A stretch of DNA of 64,000 nucleotides from Duganella alba (GCF_009674495.1 NZ_WKJN01000006.1:62001-126000), one strand, 5' to 3'. Counted from the first letter of the stretch, positions 1 to 8,842 are shown. A program made the numbers and translations. The notes: generated by a model from the letters alone, not told the origin.

Positions 1-2025
1 GCGCTGGCCGGCGCCGCAGTCGCCGCCTGCGGATCGAGCAACCATCATCATGACCGCGACGAAGACCTGAACTTCAAGCCAAACTATCTCGGCGATATCA
101 GCAGCAAAACCTACGACGGCGTCAGCGACGATCTGCTGACCGCCGGTCTGGGCAAGACCGGACTGGCAGGCGCCACACCGGCCTACGCCGACTCCAACAA
201 TCCCACCGTCGCCGAACTGCGCCGCAACGCCATCCACGCCAATTACCGCGCGGTGCTGGATATCTCCGCCAACAGCGGCTACGGCACGCTGTACGGCCCG
301 AACGTGGACGCCAAGGGCGTTGCCGGCACGGGCGAGGGCAAGATCGCTGGCACCGAATATCTCGCCTACACCGACAACAACGTGACCTTGATGGTGCAGG
401 TGCCGGCCGGGTTCGATGTGAAAAATCCCTGCATCGTCACCGGCACGTCGAGCGGCTCGCGCGGGATTTATGGCGCCATCGGCAGCGCTGGCGAGTGGGG
501 GCTGAAGAACAACTGCGCCGTGGCGTATGCCGACAAGGGCAGCGGCACCGGCCTCTACACCTTTGAAGACGACAGCGTGAACCTGCAGAATGGCCTGCGG
601 GCCACGCGCGCGGCGGCCGGCAAGAACGCCATCTTTGCGCCGGCGCTGACCGATGCCGAGCCGGCGGCTTTTGCATCGGCGTATCCGGGACGCGTCGCCT
701 TCAAGCATGCGCATTCGCAGCAGAATCCGGAAAAGGATTGGGGCAAGTTCACCTTGCAGGCGGTGGAGTTTGCCTTTTACGTGTTGAACGAAAAGTACGG
801 TGCGCTGGCCAGGGACAACACGCGGCACGTGATTGCGCTTGATCCGAAGAACACGATCACGATCGCGTCCAGCATCTCCAACGGCGCCGGCGCGGCGCTG
901 CTGGCGGCGGAGCAGGACAGCAGGGGCCTGATCTCCGGCGTCGCCGCGACCGAGCCGCAGATCCAGCCCAAAACTGCCAGCGGCTACACGGTGCGGCAGG
1001 GCGCGGCGGCGGTGACGGGGCAGGGCAAGGCGCTGTTCGATTACTCGACCTTTGCAGCGCTGTATCAGCCGTGTATTGCCGCGACGGCGGCGGCGCCGGG
1101 ACGCTGCACGGCGCTGGTGTCGCGCGGCCTGTTGAGTGGCGCCGATCTGACAGCGCAGCAGAACGATGCCAAGGCGCGCCTGAAAGCCTACGGCTGGTTG
1201 CCGGATTCGGATGTGTTGCAAGCGGCGCACGCGGGCACCAACATCCTGGTCGCCGTCACCTACGCCTACGCTTACGGCAAGTTTTCTGTGACGGACAAGA
1301 TTTGTGGTTTCACATTTGCGCAGACTGATGCGACCGGAGTGCCGTTGGTCTTTACGGCGGCGCAGAAGGCCAGCAGCTTCGCCACGCAGAACGGCATCAT
1401 CGGCAGCGTGGTGTATGAGGATTCGGTGGGCGGCGCCAAGGCGTACAACTTCGGGGTGTCGCCGGTGAGCGGAATTGTGGATCAGTCGCTGGATGGTTTC
1501 CTGTGCCTGCGTTCGCTGGCGACGGGTGTGGATGCGGTGACTGGCATGGCGTTGACGGGCACGCTGGCCGCGCAGAGTGCGCGCATCAAGGCCGGCGTGA
1601 CGGAGGTGGCGGCGAGTGGGAATCTGCATGGCAAGCCGGCCATTATCGTGCAGGGGCGTAGCGATACGCTGATACCGGTGAACTTCGCTTCACGTGCCTA
1701 CCTGGGGTTGAATGCGTCGGTGGAGGGCAGCGGCAGCAAGCTGCGCTACATCGAAGTCACCAATGCCAACCATTTCGACTCGTTCACCAATGCCCTGCCG
1801 GCGAACATTGTGCCGCTGCACGTGTACCTGTTCCGGGCGTTGGATGCGATGTTGGCGAATCTGCGCAGCTCGGCAGCGCTGCCACCGTCGCAGGTGGTGC
1901 GGACGGTTACCCGTGCGGACAACACCACTGCGATCACCGTTGCCAATGTGCCGGCGTTCGCCACAACCCCAACGTCGGCGAACGCCATTACCGTAAGCGC
2001 GACAACAATCACAGTGCCTGATTGA
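1..2025 (+). CDS. 3-hydroxybutyrate oligomer hydrolase (5' end outside window)
   Basis: Frame 1 is open from the first base, giving at least 674 residues; the true start lies upstream. The protein matches the D-(-)-3-hydroxybutyrate oligomer hydrolase family, which splits dimers and oligomers released by polyhydroxybutyrate depolymerases. The tenth visible residue is a Cys in VAAC, consistent with a lipobox and export to the envelope. The probable nucleophile is in SISNGAGA (bases about 868-891), like the S-x-S-N-G box of the family. A later GRSDTLIPVNFASRAY segment and NANHFDSF would carry the Asp and His of an alpha/beta hydrolase triad. Two further PHB-type esterases lie at 31975 and 42380. 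Family call confident; localisation inferred. Confidence 0.85.
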   Translation, partial: ALAGAAVAACGSSNHHHDRDEDLNFKPNYLGDISSKTYDGVSDDLLTAGLGKTGLAGATPAYADSNNPTVAELRRNAIHANYRAVLDISANSGYGTLYGPNVDAKGVAGTGEGKIAGTEYLAYTDNNVTLMVQVPAGFDVKNPCIVTGTSSGSRGIYGAIGSAGEWGLKNNCAVAYADKGSGTGLYTFEDDSVNLQNGLRATRAAAGKNAIFAPALTDAEPAAFASAYPGRVAFKHAHSQQNPEKDWGKFTLQAVEFAFYVLNEKYGALARDNTRHVIALDPKNTITIASSISNGAGAALLAAEQDSRGLISGVAATEPQIQPKTASGYTVRQGAAAVTGQGKALFDYSTFAALYQPCIAATAAAPGRCTALVSRGLLSGADLTAQQNDAKARLKAYGWLPDSDVLQAAHAGTNILVAVTYAYAYGKFSVTDKICGFTFAQTDATGVPLVFTAAQKASSFATQNGIIGSVVYEDSVGGAKAYNFGVSPVSGIVDQSLDGFLCLRSLATGVDAVTGMALTGTLAAQSARIKAGVTEVAASGNLHGKPAIIVQGRSDTLIPVNFASRAYLGLNASVEGSGSKLRYIEVTNANHFDSFTNALPANIVPLHVYLFRALDAMLANLRSSAALPPSQVVRTVTRADNTTAITVANVPAFATTPTSANAITVSATTITVPD

Positions 2026-2050
2026 GCGGCGCAGAGGAACCCGGCAAGTC

Positions 2051-2079
2051 GGGGTCTGACCCCTTTGGGGTCAGACCCC
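2051..2079. repeat. GGGGTCTGACCCC hairpin repeat
   Basis: Perfect 13-bp inverted repeat GGGGTCTGACCCC / GGGGTCAGACCCC around a TTT loop, in the 75-bp gap between two convergent genes. The same core recurs at 35684-35710, and the GGGGTCAG half recurs in the large hairpin at 8641-8728. It looks like a dispersed REP-type element. It may also stop transcription from both sides, although no T-run follows it. Confidence 0.8.
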
Positions 2080-2100
2080 TGCGGCTCGCAGTGCGGGGAA

Positions 2101-3279
2101 TTAAAACGCCGCAGTATAGATAGCCCTGGCATCCTCGCGCGTGACGAGGCGGGGGTTATTGCCGAGAAGCCGGGTCTGAAGCATCGCATCATCCGCCAAC
2201 CGATCCAGATCCGACTCCTTGATCCCCACTTGCTGCAAGGTCCGCTCAATCCCCGTCACAGTGGCTATTTGTTGCATCGCAACAGCCAATGCCTCCGCCC
2301 TCGCCTCGACGCTGCCTGTGGCCGCCGGCACCACAATCTCCGCCAGTTCCGCATACAGCCCCGCCGCCTCCGGCGCATTGAACCGCAGCACGTGCGGCAG
2401 CACCAGCGAATTCGACAGCCCATGTGGCACGTGAAATATCCCGCCTATCGGATACGCCAGCGCATGCACCGCCGCCACCGGCGCATTGGAAAACGCCTGC
2501 CCGGCCAACATCGCTCCCAACAGCATGCCCTGCCGCGCAGCCAGATTCCCGCCATTCTCGCAAGCCATGATCAGATTCGCGGACAGCAACTGCAACGCCT
2601 TCCGCGCCAGCACATCCGACAAAGGGTTCTTCTTATGCTTGCTGGTATAAGCCTCAATCGCATGCACCATGGCGTCGATACCCGTGGCCGCAGTCACCTG
2701 CGCCGGCAATCCGAGCGTCAACTCCGCATCCAGCAATGCCAGATCGGCATAGAGCTGCGGCGCCACCACGCCCATCTTTGTGGTAGCACCGGTGGTCACG
2801 ATCGCGATGTTGGTCACCTCCGAACCGGTGCCAGCCGTGGTCGGAATCTGCACCAGCGGCAGCCGCACACCCTTCACATTGCCGATGCCATAGATCGCGC
2901 TGATCGGTTGGCTGCTGCCGGCCAGCACCGCAATCAGCTTCGCCACATCCATCGAACTGCCGCCGCCCAGCCCGATAACAATGTCGGCCCGGAACGCCCG
3001 CGCAGCGCCTACCGCCTCCAGCACCACCACCTCCGGCGGGTCCGCCACCACCTTGGAATACACCTCGACCGCCAGCCCGGCCGCCCGCAGGCTGGCGACC
3101 GGATCGTCCACCAGGCCGGTTTTCAGGAAGCCAGGATCGGTGACCAGCAGGGCGCGTCCAGCGTCGGGAAAGCGCTGCGCGATGTGGTGGCCGAGCCGTC
3201 CGGCAGCGCCCAGTTCGGAAACGATGTTGGCCACGGTGCTGAAAGAAAAGGCAGGGAAATCTGTCATGACGGCGTCCAT
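2101..3279 (-). CDS. Iron-containing alcohol dehydrogenase
   Basis: 392 residues, close to the usual 380-390 of type III (iron-dependent) alcohol dehydrogenases, which oxidise alcohols or reduce aldehydes with NAD(P). The nucleotide-binding GGGSSMD (residues 105-111) and PTTAGTGSE (146-154) motifs are intact. Metal ligands by analogy with FucO are D202, H206, H272 and H286 (IDAMVHAIEAY, then VHALAYP and PHGLSN), all present. The start ATG at 3279 gives MDAVMTDFPAF; a second ATG four codons in (3267) is possible. The gene is convergent to the oligomer hydrolase across the hairpin repeat. Substrate cannot be read from sequence. Confidence 0.9.
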   Translation of the reverse strand: MDAVMTDFPAFSFSTVANIVSELGAAGRLGHHIAQRFPDAGRALLVTDPGFLKTGLVDDPVASLRAAGLAVEVYSKVVADPPEVVVLEAVGAARAFRADIVIGLGGGSSMDVAKLIAVLAGSSQPISAIYGIGNVKGVRLPLVQIPTTAGTGSEVTNIAIVTTGATTKMGVVAPQLYADLALLDAELTLGLPAQVTAATGIDAMVHAIEAYTSKHKKNPLSDVLARKALQLLSANLIMACENGGNLAARQGMLLGAMLAGQAFSNAPVAAVHALAYPIGGIFHVPHGLSNSLVLPHVLRFNAPEAAGLYAELAEIVVPAATGSVEARAEALAVAMQQIATVTGIERTLQQVGIKESDLDRLADDAMLQTRLLGNNPRLVTREDARAIYTAAF

Positions 3280-3390
3280 TCAGAAAAGACAACACCACCT
3301 AGCTTACTCCAAGCCATGCCGGATGCGCATAAGCTAGTGCAGATTTCTTCCGTACAATAGAGGCTTTTGCACGTTGGGGATGGCGGGATC

Positions 3391-4155
3391 ATGGTGGACT
3401 TCTGGGTGTTAGGTATTGCTGCGTTTGGCGCAGGCTTGGTCGATGCGGTGGTTGGCGGAGGAGGGCTGATACAGCTGCCTACCATGTTCACGGTGTTCCC
3501 CAACATGGCGCCGGCCACCATCATCGGCACCAACAAGCTGGCCAGTATCTTCGGCACCAGCGTGGCTGCGGTCAGCTATGCGCGCCGGGTGACGATCGCC
3601 TGGTCGGTGGCGACGCCTGCCGCGATGTCGGCATTGGTGTTCGCCTTCCTGGGCGCCTTCACCGTCACCCATGTCTCGGCCGATTTCATGCGCACCGCGT
3701 TGCCGGTCGTGCTGCTGCTGGTGGCCATCTACACCTTCGCCAAGAAGGATTTCGGCAGCGTCCACGCGCCGATCCACTCGGGCACCAGGGAGCAGACGTT
3801 GGCGCTGGTGGTCGGCGCCGCCATCGGTTTCTACGACGGCTTCTTCGGTCCGGGCACCGGCAGCTTCCTGGTATTCCTGTTTGTTCGCGTGTTCGGCTTC
3901 GACTTCCTCGGCGCCTCGGCGGTGGCCAAGATCGTCAACGTGGCGTGCAACTTTGCCGGCCTGGTGTGGTTCGGCTACAGCGGCCACCTGATCTGGCAGC
4001 TGGGTCTGACGATGGCGGTGTGCCAGATCGCCGGTTCGCTGATCGGCTCGCGCATGGCGATGAAGCACGGCAGCGGCTTTGTGCGCAAACTGTTCCTGGT
4101 GGTGGTCTCGGTGCTGATCGTTAAAACTGGCCACGATGCATGGTTGCGTTGGTGA
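3391..4155 (+). CDS. TauE/SafE (TSUP) family membrane permease
   Basis: 254 residues from the ATG at 3391; an upstream in-frame TTG lacks support. The protein is almost wholly hydrophobic with about eight membrane segments, and shows the two internally related halves typical of the sulfite exporter TauE/SafE family: GAGLVDAVVGGGGLIQLP near the N-terminus and GFYDGFFGPGTGSF in the second half. Members move sulfite, organosulfonates or other small anions across the inner membrane; the substrate here is unknown. The gene ends four bases before the first parS-like site and is followed by an intrinsic terminator at 4180-4203, so it is probably transcribed alone. Confidence 0.9.
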   Translation: MVDFWVLGIAAFGAGLVDAVVGGGGLIQLPTMFTVFPNMAPATIIGTNKLASIFGTSVAAVSYARRVTIAWSVATPAAMSALVFAFLGAFTVTHVSADFMRTALPVVLLLVAIYTFAKKDFGSVHAPIHSGTREQTLALVVGAAIGFYDGFFGPGTGSFLVFLFVRVFGFDFLGASAVAKIVNVACNFAGLVWFGYSGHLIWQLGLTMAVCQIAGSLIGSRMAMKHGSGFVRKLFLVVVSVLIVKTGHDAWLRW

Positions 4156-4158
4156 TAT

Positions 4159-4174
4159 TGTTTCACGTGGAACA
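4159..4174. promoter_or_regulatory. parS-like ParB-binding site 1
   Basis: TGTTTCACGTGGAACA differs from the widely conserved chromosomal parS consensus TGTTTCACGTGAAACA at one base. It lies just upstream of the mnmG-rsmG-parA-parB operon, where origin-proximal parS sites are expected. An identical copy is at 4207-4222. Confidence 0.9.
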
Positions 4175-4179
4175 AAGAC

Positions 4180-4203
4180 AGGGACACTTCGGTGTCCCTT
4201 TTT
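4180..4203 (+). terminator. Intrinsic terminator of the TauE/SafE gene
   Basis: Stem AGGGACAC / GTGTCCCT with a UUCG tetraloop, followed by a short T-run. It sits exactly between the two parS-like sites. Confidence 0.85.
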
Positions 4204-4206
4204 CAT

Positions 4207-4222
4207 TGTTTCACGTGGAACA
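4207..4222. promoter_or_regulatory. parS-like ParB-binding site 2
   Basis: Second exact copy of TGTTTCACGTGGAACA, 48 bp (centre to centre) from the first. The pair would nucleate ParB loading beside the origin. Confidence 0.9.
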
Positions 4223-4269
4223 TCCGAACTATATTTTTGCCTAAAAAAGTCGCAGCACCAAAAAGACTC

Positions 4270-4275
4270 TATAAT
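4270..4275 (+). promoter_or_regulatory. Candidate -10 element for mnmG operon
   Basis: TATAAT 37 bp before the mnmG start. I see no convincing -35 at 16-18 bp upstream, so this is only a candidate. Confidence 0.35.
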
Positions 4276-4311
4276 TTGACCTTGATCCCCTTCGCTTTAA
4301 ATATCTCCACC

Positions 4312-6237
4312 ATGTTATTTCCTACGAATTTCGACGTCATCGTTGTCGGCGGTGGTCACGCCGGGACCGAGGCCGCCCTCGCTTCGGCCCGCATGGGTCA
4401 GAAGACCTTGCTGCTCACCCACAATATTGAGACGCTGGGCCAGATGTCGTGCAACCCATCCATCGGCGGTATCGGCAAAGGCCATCTGGTCAAGGAAGTC
4501 GATGCGCTGGGCGGCGCCATGGCGATCGCCACCGACGAGTCGGGCATCCAGTTCCGCATCCTGAATTCCTCCAAAGGCCCTGCCGTGCGCGCGACCCGCG
4601 CCCAGGCCGACCGTATTCTGTACAAAGCCGCCATCCGTTCGCGTCTGGAAAACCAGCCGAACCTGTGGCTGTTCCAGCAGGCCGTGGACGACCTGATGGT
4701 GGAGGGCGACCGCGTGGTCGGCGCCATCACCCAGATCGGCCTGAAGTTTTTGGCGCCAGCCGTGGTGCTGACCGCCGGTACTTTCCTCGACGGTAAAATC
4801 CACGTTGGCCTGAACAACTACTCGGGCGGCCGCGCCGGCGATCCGCCAGCGATTTCGCTGTCGTCCCGCCTGAAGGAACTGAAGCTGCCGCAAGGCCGTC
4901 TGAAGACCGGCACGCCGCCGCGTATCGACGGCCGCAGCATCGACTTCTCGCAGATGACCGAGCAGCCAGGCGACCTGGACCCGGTGCCGGTGTTCTCGGT
5001 GATGGGCAAAGCCTCCATGCACCCTGAGCAGATGCCATGCTGGATCACGCACACCAACCAGAAAACCCACGACATTATTCGTGGCGGCCTGGACCGCAGC
5101 CCGATGTACACCGGCGTGATCGAAGGCGTCGGCCCGCGTTATTGCCCGTCGATCGAAGACAAGATCCACCGCTTCTCGTCCAAGGAATCGCACCAGATTT
5201 TCCTGGAACCGGAAGGCCTGACCACGCACGAATTCTATCCAAACGGTATCTCCACCAGCCTGCCGTTCGACGTGCAAATCGAACTGGTGCGCTCGATGAA
5301 GGGCCTGGAAAACGCGCACATCCTGCGTCCTGGCTACGCCATTGAATACGATTATTTCGACCCGCGCGGTCTGAAAGCGTCGCTGGAAACCAAGGCCATC
5401 AACGGCCTGTTCTTCGCTGGCCAGATCAACGGCACCACCGGTTACGAGGAAGCGGCGGCACAAGGCCTGCTGGCCGGCGTCAACGCCGCGCTGCAAACCC
5501 AGGGCCGCGAAGCCTGGACGCCGGCGCGTTCCGAAGCCTATCTGGGCGTGATGGTGGATGACCTCGTCACGCAAGGCGTGATGGAGCCATACCGCATGTT
5601 CACCAGCCGCGCCGAGTATCGCCTGAGTCTGCGTGAAGACAACGCCGACATGCGCCTGACCGAAATCGGCCGCAAGCTGGGCGTGATCGGCGATGCGCAG
5701 TGGGAATCGTTCGACCGCAAACGCGAGGCCGTGGCCCGCGAACTGGAGCGCCTGCGCTCCACGTGGGTAAATCCACGCATCCTGGAAGCTGCGGAATCCG
5801 AGCGCGTGATTGGCCAGGCTATCGAACGCGAATACTCGCTGGCCGACCTGTTGCGCCGTCCGGGCGTCGCCTACGACAAGCTGATGACGCTGAAAGGTGC
5901 CGATGGCCGCGACCTGGCAGGCCCAGGCGAGACCGACGAAGCGGTCAAGGAACAGCTGGAAATTCAGCTCAAATATTCGGGCTATATCGACCGCCAGACG
6001 AAAGAAGTGGAACGCCACGAGCACTACGAAAACCTGAAACTGCCGGAGAACTACAACTACCTGGACATCACCGCGCTGTCGGTGGAAGTGCGCCAGAAGT
6101 TGCATGCGCAACGTCCGGAAACCTTGGGCCAGGCATCGCGTATTTCGGGCGTCACGCCGGCGGCGATTTCGCTGCTGCTGGTGCACCTGAAGAAGGCCGG
6201 TTTCGGCGGTTTCGTGAATAAAGAAGAGGCAGCTTAA
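4312..6237 (+). CDS. mnmG: tRNA uridine-5-carboxymethylaminomethyl modification enzyme MnmG
   Basis: 641 residues from ATG 4312 (MLFPTNFDV), the family's usual length of about 630-640. MnmG (GidA) works with MnmE to place carboxymethylaminomethyl groups on the wobble uridine of certain tRNAs, using FAD, NADH and methylenetetrahydrofolate. The FAD-binding GGGHAG is at residues 13-18, the conserved [12 protein letters not shown] at 47-58, and the [17 protein letters not shown] segment follows further on. An upstream in-frame extension through the second parS-like site was rejected because homologues start here. First gene of the mnmG-rsmG-parAB operon; it overlaps rsmG by one base (TAATG). Confidence 0.97.
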   Translation: MLFPTNFDVIVVGGGHAGTEAALASARMGQKTLLLTHNIETLGQMSCNPSIGGIGKGHLVKEVDALGGAMAIATDESGIQFRILNSSKGPAVRATRAQADRILYKAAIRSRLENQPNLWLFQQAVDDLMVEGDRVVGAITQIGLKFLAPAVVLTAGTFLDGKIHVGLNNYSGGRAGDPPAISLSSRLKELKLPQGRLKTGTPPRIDGRSIDFSQMTEQPGDLDPVPVFSVMGKASMHPEQMPCWITHTNQKTHDIIRGGLDRSPMYTGVIEGVGPRYCPSIEDKIHRFSSKESHQIFLEPEGLTTHEFYPNGISTSLPFDVQIELVRSMKGLENAHILRPGYAIEYDYFDPRGLKASLETKAINGLFFAGQINGTTGYEEAAAQGLLAGVNAALQTQGREAWTPARSEAYLGVMVDDLVTQGVMEPYRMFTSRAEYRLSLREDNADMRLTEIGRKLGVIGDAQWESFDRKREAVARELERLRSTWVNPRILEAAESERVIGQAIEREYSLADLLRRPGVAYDKLMTLKGADGRDLAGPGETDEAVKEQLEIQLKYSGYIDRQTKEVERHEHYENLKLPENYNYLDITALSVEVRQKLHAQRPETLGQASRISGVTPAAISLLLVHLKKAGFGGFVNKEEAA

Positions 6238-6887
6238 TGAAGGTGTTTGACCGCAATGTAGTAGCGGATGTTTTGAAACAAGGCATCAACCAGCTGCAAC
6301 TGGAGTTGAGCGAGGCGCAGGTGGAGCAGTTGCTGGACTACCTGGCCCTGCTGAACAAGTGGAATTCGGTGTACAACCTGACCTCGGTGCGTGACCCCAT
6401 GGAAATGGTCAAGCTGCACCTGCTGGACTCGCTGACGGCAGTGCCGGCCTTCAAAGGCGCGACGAATGTGCTGGACGTGGGGGCGGGCGGTGGACTGCCG
6501 GGCATGGTGCTGGCGATCAGCCGCCCGGACATGAAGGTGTCGATGATCGACACCGTGCACAAGAAGACCGCCTTCCTGAACCAGGTGAAGGCGGAGCTGG
6601 GACTGGGCAACGTGACGGTGTACACGAAGAAAGTGCAGGAGCTGGAAGTGAAGACGAAATTCGACGTCATCACCTCCAGGGCGTTCGCGGACCTTTCCGA
6701 CTTCGTCAACTGGTCGGGGCACCTGCTGGCAGAGGGCGGTCAATTCATCGCCTTGAAAGGCACGGCGCCGGCAGAGGAGCGAGAGCGGCTGCCAGCCCCA
6801 TGGAAAGTGCAGAAACTGGAGCCTTTGGCGGTTCCAGGGCTGGACGCGGAACGTCACCTGGTGTTCATCCAGGCTGAAACGAAGTAA
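6237..6887 (+). CDS. rsmG: 16S rRNA (guanine-527-N7) methyltransferase RsmG
   Basis: 216 residues. RsmG (GidB) methylates N7 of G527 in 16S rRNA using S-adenosylmethionine; loss gives low-level streptomycin resistance in other bacteria. KWNSVYNLTS (41-50) and the SAM-binding VLDVGAGGGLPGM (78-90) match the family, and RAFADLSDF follows further on. The start codon overlaps the mnmG stop by one base, so the two are translationally coupled. The gene is followed directly by the 9-bp repeat array that separates it from parA. Confidence 0.96.
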   Translation: MKVFDRNVVADVLKQGINQLQLELSEAQVEQLLDYLALLNKWNSVYNLTSVRDPMEMVKLHLLDSLTAVPAFKGATNVLDVGAGGGLPGMVLAISRPDMKVSMIDTVHKKTAFLNQVKAELGLGNVTVYTKKVQELEVKTKFDVITSRAFADLSDFVNWSGHLLAEGGQFIALKGTAPAEERERLPAPWKVQKLEPLAVPGLDAERHLVFIQAETK

Positions 6888-6890
6888 ACG

Positions 6891-6962
6891 GTTTATACGG
6901 TATAAATGGTTTATATCATATAAATAGTATAAATCGTTTATATCGTTTATACCGTATAAATC
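6891..6962. repeat. Array of eight 9-bp units, GTTTATAYS / GTATAAATS
   Basis: Exactly 72 bp made of eight contiguous 9-mers with no spacer: GTTTATACG, GTATAAATG, GTTTATATC, ATATAAATA, GTATAAATC, GTTTATATC, GTTTATACC, GTATAAATC. TTTATA-type and TATAAA-type units are mixed, so the array is rich in palindromes. It is extremely AT-rich next to GC-rich genes and ends 26 bp before the parA start. Function unknown: it could be an operator array, a melting region, or a length-variable minisatellite affecting parAB expression. Confidence 0.9.
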
Positions 6963-6988
6963 AAAGCAACAACACACATAAGAAATAC

Positions 6989-7759
6989 ATGGCAAAAATT
7001 TTTTGCGTAGCAAATCAAAAGGGCGGCGTAGGCAAGACCACCACCACGGTCAACCTGGCAGCCGGTCTGGCAAAACTGGACCAGCGCGTGCTGCTGGTCG
7101 ACCTGGACCCGCAGGGCAACGCCACCATGGGAGCAGGCATCAACAAGGCAGGGCTGCCGGCGTCGACGTATGAAGTCATGCTCGGCACCAGCGACGTGGC
7201 CACGGCGCGCCAGCGTTCCGAGCCGGGGCACTTCGACGTGCTGCCGTCCAACCGCGAGCTGGCCGGCGCCGAAGTCGAGATGGTGGAACTGGACAACCGC
7301 GAGCGCCGCCTGAAGGAAGCGCTGGCGCTTGTGGATAAGGAGTACGATTTCATCCTGATCGACTGTCCGCCGGCGCTGTCGATGCTGACGCTGAACGGCC
7401 TGTGCGCCGCGCACGGCGTGATCATTCCGATGCAGTGCGAGTACTACGCACTGGAAGGCCTGTCCGATTTGGTCAACACCATCAAGAAGGTGCACGCCAA
7501 CCTGAACCCGGACCTGAAGATCATCGGCCTGCTGCGCGTGATGTTCGATCCGCGCATGACGCTGTCGCAGCAGGTATCGGCGCAGCTGGAGCAGCACTTC
7601 GGCGACAAAGTCTTCAAGACCATCATCCCGCGCAACGTGCGTCTGGCGGAAGCGCCGTCGTATGGCGTGCCGGGCGTCACCTTCGATCCGACCTCCAAGG
7701 GCGCGCAGGCGTACATCGCCTTCGGCGCCGAGATGGTCAAGCGCATCAAGAAAATGTAA
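6989..7759 (+). CDS. parA: Chromosome-partitioning ATPase ParA (Soj)
   Basis: 256 residues, normal for chromosomal ParA. It binds the nucleoid in its ATP form and, with ParB-parS complexes, drives origin segregation. The deviant Walker A motif KGGVGKTT is at residues 11-18 with its signature lysine (K11), followed by VDLDPQGN (Walker A') and ILIDCPPAL (Walker B). The ATG at 6989 has only a weak purine-rich ribosome site. The 9-bp array fills the space after rsmG, so parAB could have its own promoter; parB follows after nine bases. Confidence 0.97.
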   Translation: MAKIFCVANQKGGVGKTTTTVNLAAGLAKLDQRVLLVDLDPQGNATMGAGINKAGLPASTYEVMLGTSDVATARQRSEPGHFDVLPSNRELAGAEVEMVELDNRERRLKEALALVDKEYDFILIDCPPALSMLTLNGLCAAHGVIIPMQCEYYALEGLSDLVNTIKKVHANLNPDLKIIGLLRVMFDPRMTLSQQVSAQLEQHFGDKVFKTIIPRNVRLAEAPSYGVPGVTFDPTSKGAQAYIAFGAEMVKRIKKM

Positions 7760-7768
7760 GGCATTCAC

Positions 7769-8638
7769 ATGGCAACCAAAAAACTCAAAGGCCTGGGTCG
7801 CGGCCTGGACGCGCTGCTGGGCGGCGACGGCGACATGAACACGGCGGACGCCAACACGCCGTCCGAACTGAAGGTCGGTCAGATGCAGGCTGGTAAATAC
7901 CAGCCGCGTACCCGCATGGACGAAGGCGGCCTGCAGGAGCTGGCCGCCTCGATCAAAACCCAGGGCATCATGCAGCCTATCCTGGTGCGCCCGGTCGGCA
8001 AGGACAAATACGAGATCATCGCCGGCGAACGCCGTTTCCGCGCCGCGCAACTGGCGGGCCTGGAAGTGCTCCCGGTTTTGGTGCGCGACGTGGACGACCA
8101 GGCCGCCGCCGCGATGGCGCTGATCGAAAACATGCAGCGCGAGGATCTGAATCCGCTGGAAGAGGCGCAGGGCATCCACCGCCTGATCACCGATTTCAGT
8201 TTCACGCACGAGCAGGCGGCCACGGCCGTCGGCCGCTCGCGCAGCGCCGTGTCCAACCTGCTGCGCCTGATGAATCTGGCGGCGCCGGTGCAAACCATGC
8301 TGATGGCCGGCGATATCGACATGGGCCACGCGCGCGCGCTGCTGGCGGTCGACGCCGCCACCCAGATCAACCTGGCCAACACCGTGATTGCCAAAAGGTT
8401 ATCGGTGCGCGAAACCGAGAAGCTGGTCACCAAAACGCTGGAAGAATTGAAATCGTCGCCGAAAGAGGCGCGATTGAAAGAAAAGTCCGGCGACATCGTG
8501 CGCCTGGAAGAAGAACTGTCCGACGCGCTGGCGACGCCGGTTGTGTTCAAGATGGGCGCCAAAGGCCGCGGTCAGATGATCATCGACTTTGCCGACCTCG
8601 ACATCCTCGACGGCGTCCTCGCCCGCCTGCGCGCCTAA
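7769..8638 (+). CDS. parB: Chromosome-partitioning protein ParB (Spo0J), CTPase
   Basis: 289 residues. ParB loads at parS as a CTP-dependent clamp and recruits ParA. The short N-terminal LGRGLDALLG segment (9-18) is the ParA-contacting region. The CTP-binding GERRFRA box is at 86-92, IENMQREDLNPLEEA at 119-133, and the parS-reading helix-turn-helix at about 147-168 (THEQAATAVGRSRSAVSNLL). The C-terminal dimerisation domain is intact. The gene is nine bases after parA and is followed by a 37-bp perfect inverted repeat. Its likely targets are the two sites at 4159 and 4207. Confidence 0.97.
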   Translation: MATKKLKGLGRGLDALLGGDGDMNTADANTPSELKVGQMQAGKYQPRTRMDEGGLQELAASIKTQGIMQPILVRPVGKDKYEIIAGERRFRAAQLAGLEVLPVLVRDVDDQAAAAMALIENMQREDLNPLEEAQGIHRLITDFSFTHEQAATAVGRSRSAVSNLLRLMNLAAPVQTMLMAGDIDMGHARALLAVDAATQINLANTVIAKRLSVRETEKLVTKTLEELKSSPKEARLKEKSGDIVRLEEELSDALATPVVFKMGAKGRGQMIIDFADLDILDGVLARLRA

Positions 8639-8640
8639 AC

Positions 8641-8728
8641 CCGGGGTCAGGTCCCCCATTTCTACACGAGCTCGGCCTTAGCAGCTGTTATGGCCGAGCT
8701 CGTGTAGAAATGGGGGACCTGACCCCGG
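8641..8728. repeat. Perfect 37-bp inverted repeat with 14-nt loop (GGGGTCAG family)
   Basis: Arms 8641-8677 and 8692-8728 are exact reverse complements; the loop is TTAGCAGCTGTTAT. The outer ends CCGGGGTCAGG / CCTGACCCCGG share GGGGTCAG with the shorter hairpins at 2051 and 35684. It lies between parB and the atp promoter with only a short TTTT after it. The structure resembles a REP-type or MITE-type element mobilised in trans; no transposase gene is in this window. It may also end parB transcription. Confidence 0.9.
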
Positions 8729-8842
8729 AGTTTTCACCATCTGGAAAACGTCTAACTGATTCCAACTTGGTGCAACAACATCTGAAATGTTTCTAAAAGC
8801 GTCTCATTCGTGCACCAAATGCTCTGCTGCGGTGCAGCATGT

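Noticed and set aside
4315..6186. Long minus-strand open frame (623 codons) opposite mnmG
   Set aside because: Shadow of strong codon bias in a GC-rich gene; product is His/Gln/Arg-rich with no recognisable motif. The same applies opposite atpA (11562-13289), atpD (14056-15549) and aminopeptidase P (62124-63791).
6234..7013. Minus-strand frame through the 9-bp array with Tyr/Leu/Ile/Asn repeats
   Set aside because: The periodic peptide follows from the 9-bp DNA period; the frame lies antisense to rsmG and has no start signals.
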